From Lactarius indigo (lineage: Eukaryota; Basidiomycota; Agaricomycetes; Russulales; Russulaceae), in contig JAFKAC010000103.1 in NCBI GenBank assembly GCA_025766275.1, positions 124,001-188,000 of the forward strand: a stretch of 64,000 nt of DNA, written 5' to 3'. Shown one piece after another: positions 59,295 to 64,000 of this stretch (positions are counted from its first letter, which is position 1; every line of letters starts with the position of its first letter). Both the position numbers and the translations under genes were made by a program. The notes below the pieces were generated by a model. The model ran no database searches. It saw only the letters and a list, made by a program, of their open reading frames with translations, and was not told the DNA's origin.

Positions 59295-61328
59295 ATGTCT
59301 GCGTCCACAGATATTGCGGTGTTTTTTGTCCTCTCTCTGCTCACACTGATCGCGGCAGCCCGTCATGGCAAAGAGCAAAGGCGACGCCCAGCCACTACGT
59401 ACCGCGCCTGCGGAGAAGCCAGATCAGGAACAGACGCAATGGCGATGTCGATCCGAATAAAGATCGGCGTTTTGGAGGCGAGCAGCAGGTGCTTGTTGGA
59501 GACACGGTCGAAACTAACGCAAAAGTACCTGGGCTGCTGCTACTGAATTGGACTCCAGTACACTTCCCATACCCCCAGTGACGCCCGTCACCGAATCGCT
59601 TGATCAAATCGCTCCGCGTCCTTATCGTCCATACAAACCACGCCGTTACCAGTAAGCACTGACCAATACCACTTGATTTTTCTGTGCCATTACAATCGTA
59701 CCACAGTGTGACGATGGGCATTCGCCCGATGGAGTGGGAGAGCTGGATCGAGGTGCGTCTGACGGGCTAGAATACACACATACTAAACCGAAGCGGGGAC
59801 AGCTCGACCGCGACTTTCCCGCGTACTACCACCTGCGCGCGGCACGCCTCGCGTCACCGCGTGGGCCGAAGCTCATCCACACGCTCCCAGACCGTCCCGA
59901 CCTCGTGCGTGGCGGCGGCCCCGCGGCGCGCGAACTCGTGCACGAGCTCGCCGAGTTCCTCGTCGCGCGCTACCCAGGCGTATACCGCGCGACGCGCCGC
60001 GGGCGTGATGGCGAGATCCTCGCTGTGGAGGTGCTCCCCGTTGGCGTGACACACGATCTCGAGGCGGGACCCGATGGTCGTGGCTGCGATGCTGTAAGTG
60101 TGTTCAATAACACTGCGGAGAGAAAGAAGAAGTGTGTGTGTACTTATGAATTGCACGTGCGTACGTAGGACCCAGGACGACCTGGCGATCATGATCGAAG
60201 GTGCGGACGGACAGTATTATCTCCAAGCCGGTGCTGTCCTTCTTGCCGGTACGGTGATTTTCCCCCTCTTCTATCTTGCTCCACGCCCTCATGCTTCCTT
60301 GCTTCGTTTGACGTACGAACGTGAATGCAGGCTGGTGGCGTCTCGAAGACAAGATTGGCCTCCCCCTCGACGCGATCCACACAACTGGTAACATACCACA
60401 CTGTACGCGTCCTTCCCTTCCCTTCTACCCCCCCACTGCCCGCACGCACGCACGCACGTTCTCTTATCTGTAACTACATGCAGCTGACCCACGCACTCAC
60501 GCAGACAAGGAAAAACTTCAGCCTTCACTTACGCGCTTCTTCCAGCGCATGTCCCCAGGCGCACCCGTAGCACGGAACAACTGGCTCGTCCAGGTCCTCC
60601 CGCCCTCGCCCTCTCAGGTGCACGCACCCGCTCTCGAAGAGCTCGCGTGGGCAGAGGGCGGCGCAGGCCCGGAGGACACGTTCCGCACAACCCCGCGCCC
60701 CGCGCCACCCCCGCCGAATCCGGAACGGATGCGCCTGCGCGTCGAGCGCCAGACCTTACGGCGGCTCCCGCGCAGTGGTGCAGTCGTGTTCACGATCCGC
60801 GTCTATCTGACACCGCTAGAGGAACTCGGGCATGGCGAGCCGGGCGCCTCGCTGGGGCAATACGGGGCGTGAAGGAGCAGAGGTAGTTCACAGGTGGGTT
60901 CGAGCCAAATCCTATCTCCCCCTTTGGTTGGATCTCTTACGTGATACTGCGTGTTGATATGCAGTCATCGGAGGCAGTACGAGTTCGAAGATGAGGCACT
61001 CAAGTGGCTGGATAAGCGGCATCTGAGGAAGTCGAGGGAGGGTCGTAAGTTGTATGTAAATGGCCACTCCCCGAGGGGGGGCGAGCGGGGGTTCAAGAAA
61101 ATACGACCTCTGCACACACTCCATAGCATTGGCCAAAGTCCCTATCAGCTCAATCATATTCCGAGTTCGCCCCCGAGTCGCGCCCGTCGTCGTCGGACGA
61201 CCCAACTCAGGTACCTGGCCAGGCCCGAAGCTCGCGAGTACAAGTGCAGAGGGGGGTCGAGGCCGAGTCGCAACGACGATATATTCGAAACAGATGGTCC
61301 CGAGAGTAACGACATTTCGCGAACTTGA
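59295..61328 (+). CDS. DUF3445 family protein (haem-dependent oxidative N-demethylase-like)
   Basis: The core exons are clear: VTMGIRPMEWESWIE (ends 59752), then LDRDFPAYYHLRAARLAS (59803-60093), DDLAIMIEGADGQYYLQAGA (60176-60248), GWWRLEDKIGLPLDAIHTT (60331-60387), DKEKLQPSLTRFFQRM and ARNNWLVQV, with LRRLPRSGAVVFTIRVYLTP (from 60484), and QYEFEDEALKWLDKRHLRKS (from about 60965). An N-terminal hydrophobic stretch (IAVFFVLSLLTLIAAA) suggests a membrane anchor, but the N-terminal exon joins and the exact stop are uncertain. Two frame breaks: a run of five C at about 59573-59577 where six are expected (PYP-PVTPVTESL), and a shift between LEELG and GRLAGAIRGV near 60830. The enzymatic role is by family only. 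Confidence 0.75.
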
Positions 61329-61329
61329 T

Positions 61330-64000
61330 TTTAACGCGGGCAGGCGCAGCACACACGCCCTTTTGTCCTTATCTTTTGTCTTTTAGCTCCTCGTTGCGAT
61401 GATACGATGCGGCGGGCGCGCCGCGGATCCAGTGATGCGCGCTGGCCCAGAGTATGGCATAAAGTGAAAGAGTGTAGAGTTTAGATTGTGGTGGCAGTTG
61501 TCGGCGAATGCTCGGCGTCCTCGGCCTAGGCTGGCTCGCAGCGTTGATTTGTTGCTGATAGCAGCTGAGACCCGCGGCGACCTGCGCCAGTAATAGTTGC
61601 TATCTGTAGGCGGTCGTAGGGGGGGGATATGGCTGAGTTGGTGTACCTCTCTGAGATGCCTCTAGCATTATCGATCATCATCTGTACTAGTATCCTTGTT
61701 CGAGTTTGGGTTGTCGATCCTTTCCCCGAGTCATCGTTCTCGGCTATTCTCACTCACGTCTAAAACTACCACCACCACCATCACTACGCCTAGATCTTGT
61801 GTCAGCGGAGGTTGTTGCGTGCTCCAATTCGAAAACTCACAAGGAACTCTGCTGTCAAAGCATAAAACATAACGCCACTACACACAGTGTCAATGCCCCA
61901 TTACTATAGCCCGCCCATTTCACGAGCACACACGCGTGCACCCTCTTTTTTTAACCTTCCCCTTCTACCCCTCTTCAAAGGCAATGCAGCGCGAGGCATG
62001 CTATCTAGTGGTATAATAGTACTATAGCACCGGCGCCGTATCGTATCAGTGTTGCCGCGCCGCCCATGTTGGCGCGATCTCGGTCGTTCGACGGACAACC
62101 CTCTAGAGGAGCCTTTTCTTCCCATGGATACCGCATTGTTCCTTCCTCTCGCCCTCTTTTAGGGAATTCCGTACTCTTCACTCTATCCTATCGTCCCGAT
62201 CGCTCCTCACCTGGAGTAACTTGTTGCCGTACTTGTGTACCACCAAACGCACTTTGCGATCTATGATTTTTTTTCCCATGCTCCAACAACCCCAGCGAAT
62301 TGGGGAACAGGGCCAATCATCAAAAAGTGCGCAGTCCAAACTATCCCCACTAGAAGACCAATCAGCAGACCGAGGCGAGCTCAGCCTAGATGGGGCGCCG
62401 AGCCTGAAATGACGTCAGTTGAACTCCAAACGACAAAAACACGCGATCCGCATGCCATCATCCATCATATCACGTTACGCACGTACGCCAATACCAACGC
62501 ACTCCGCAATGCACCGCGCCCCCCCCACACCATGCACAAACACATGTCTGCATATGGTATCGGGCATCCATGAGCGCTTCTTCTCTCCTTCTCGAACTTC
62601 TGTTGGGTGCGGCGCGGCCGTCACGATTTACGGTCTTGGCCATCGCCCCGTAAGTTAACAACGGATTACCAGTGTCCGACCAACGACAATTGTGCTCCGG
62701 TGGACAACCACTCTAAAAGGTAGCTTAATGCTCTCCCTAGTACTGACTTGGTAGAGAGCGAAAAAGTTTCGCCTCTTCATGCGCACCTAGTCCAAAGATC
62801 CCGACAAAAGTCCCGATTCTGCGCACCTACTTTTGTTCCCGTATGCATGACCTGAACGCATGGTTAGGTCGTTGGTCCGTCCTCGTCGCCGCATCATCTC
62901 TAAGAACAGAAAGCTCGTTTCTTTTTGTCCACCCCCTTCTGGGCGCGTCCGCCGAAGGAAGCTTTATCTCGTCACCACTCGCCGCCGCCACCAACCCGTG
63001 GTGATCTTAACCAATCGAGTCCGAGCAGGACCAAAAAAAGAGAAACTCATTGCGGTTTTTTGCCTGCTTCGACCGCGCTGCGCGGGCGCGTCATAAACTC
63101 TTGTGTAGCAACGAGAGAAGAACGAACCCAGCAGAGTAACTGGAAAAAACGAGCCAATACCAATCCGCCCCCAATACAGGGATTTCCTTGTTCTGGTGCA
63201 TGCATGTCACAAAAAGGAATATTCGCTTCCCTCCTTCGTTGTCAATTGCAGTCAAGTCCGTTCGTCCGCTGTCTGTCCACTGCTCGCTCGCTCGCTCGCA
63301 TTTTAAATTACTACCGAAATTCGATCGTAATAATGCCGCAGCGGAGAGCTCTGCGGAATGACTGCGGAGCACCCCCCACGGAGGAGAGAGGACCAGGGGT
63401 GTAATATCAGGCTACCAGCCGCGCAACGCCCAAGATGGATTGGATGGGAATCCCGGGCCATCCAGAGAGCTTCAGCGCTTACCGTAGCAACAGCCCTTTT
63501 TTTTTTTTTTTGTTTGTGTGTCGTTTGACATGACAGGCCTAACGGAGGCCCATTGACAGTCCAGCCCCAGCCGCCGATGAAGGCAGCTTCCAGCGACGTT
63601 TCCGCTCCACAAACACGGGCGCGCGGGGGCGCGCGCGTGATGGCGCGTTTTGGCGTGTGTGATTGCTCTCACCCGTGTTGTACCTCATAATAATATGAAC
63701 ACGTTCTGGCCCTCCGGCCGGCGTCCCTAAATTCGCCTCGTTCCTATCTATCAAACCCCACACAGGGAAAAGGTTCCAGACCCGGCGACCCCGCTCAAAC
63801 TCCATTCGATGCCGCCGCGACGAGCGCTCCCGCTCTCGCCAATCATGCAGCAGCAAAACCCACGAATAGGCAAATGACCTGAAAAAATATATCGGGCGAA
63901 TCACACCTTTTGTGTTTTTGCTGTAAAAAAAATTATTTTCTCCTTTACTTCTCCCGTTCCTCATGTCCCCGATTGCGGCGGCTAATTTCGTAAAAAGAAA
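61330..64000. other. no supportable gene; intergenic or upstream region
   Basis: Open frames are short, overlap on both strands, and show no splice structure or known motif. Noted only: C/T-rich stretches (61950-61980, 62580), a T-run at 63497-63511 followed by TGTTTGTGTGTCG, and a CTCG repeat at 63285-63299. It could hold the promoter and 5' leader of a gene beyond the window edge. Confidence 0.5.

Noticed and set aside
63497..63520. T-run as the tail of another LINE
   Set aside because: No flanking direct repeat and no match to the 3' ends of the 6.0, 17.0 or 18.5 kb elements.

Overview
The window reads as a fungal nuclear chromosome, most probably an Agaricomycete-type basidiomycete. Genes are split by many short introns (about 45-70 nt) with GT..AG borders and CTRAY-like branch points, and housekeeping exons are GC-rich. 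I see no bacterial-style operons, ribosome binding sites, rRNA, tRNA or CRISPR. I do not assign a species.

Layout. (1) 0-17.7 kb is a graveyard of minus-strand tandem duplicates of two neighbouring genes: the AP-3 clathrin-adaptor mu subunit (APM3) and an F-BAR + RhoGAP protein. (2) 17-19 kb holds 5'-truncated LINE-type retrotransposons with target-site duplications. (3) 19.1-25.5 kb is a decayed segmental copy of 30.3-37.6 kb. Each copy carries a C2H2 zinc-finger gene, a RhoGAP start fragment, APM3 and a hexokinase start. An inverted third copy of the zinc-finger part lies at 26.1-28.9 kb. (4) 35.3-39.1 kb has the intact parents: APM3 (minus) and hexokinase (plus), divergent across 120 bp. 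(5) 39.7-54.2 kb is a head-to-tail plus-strand array of four F-BAR/RhoGAP paralogues with a shared promoter. (6) 55-61.3 kb is ordinary gene space: a small unknown gene, GDP-L-fucose synthase, ATP synthase subunit d and a DUF3445 (haem-dependent N-demethylase-like) gene. (7) 61.3-64 kb has no gene I can support.

The most unusual content is the F-BAR/RhoGAP family: nine copies or fragments in 54 kb. All six copies that retain the catalytic region have Ser at the GTPase-activating arginine-finger position, and Leu, Trp or Cys at the second conserved arginine. The F-BAR half and the rest of the GAP fold remain recognisable. Two of the family's introns mostly use GC instead of GT donors, and the four array members share a TATA-like box exactly 37 bp before the ATG. 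This suggests an expanded set of membrane-binding, GAP-dead Rho-binding proteins. The function is inference.

Several housekeeping genes (ATP7, the DUF3445 gene) are intact except for isolated one-base losses, some of them in short homopolymers. Some frameshifts in the window may therefore be consensus errors rather than biology.
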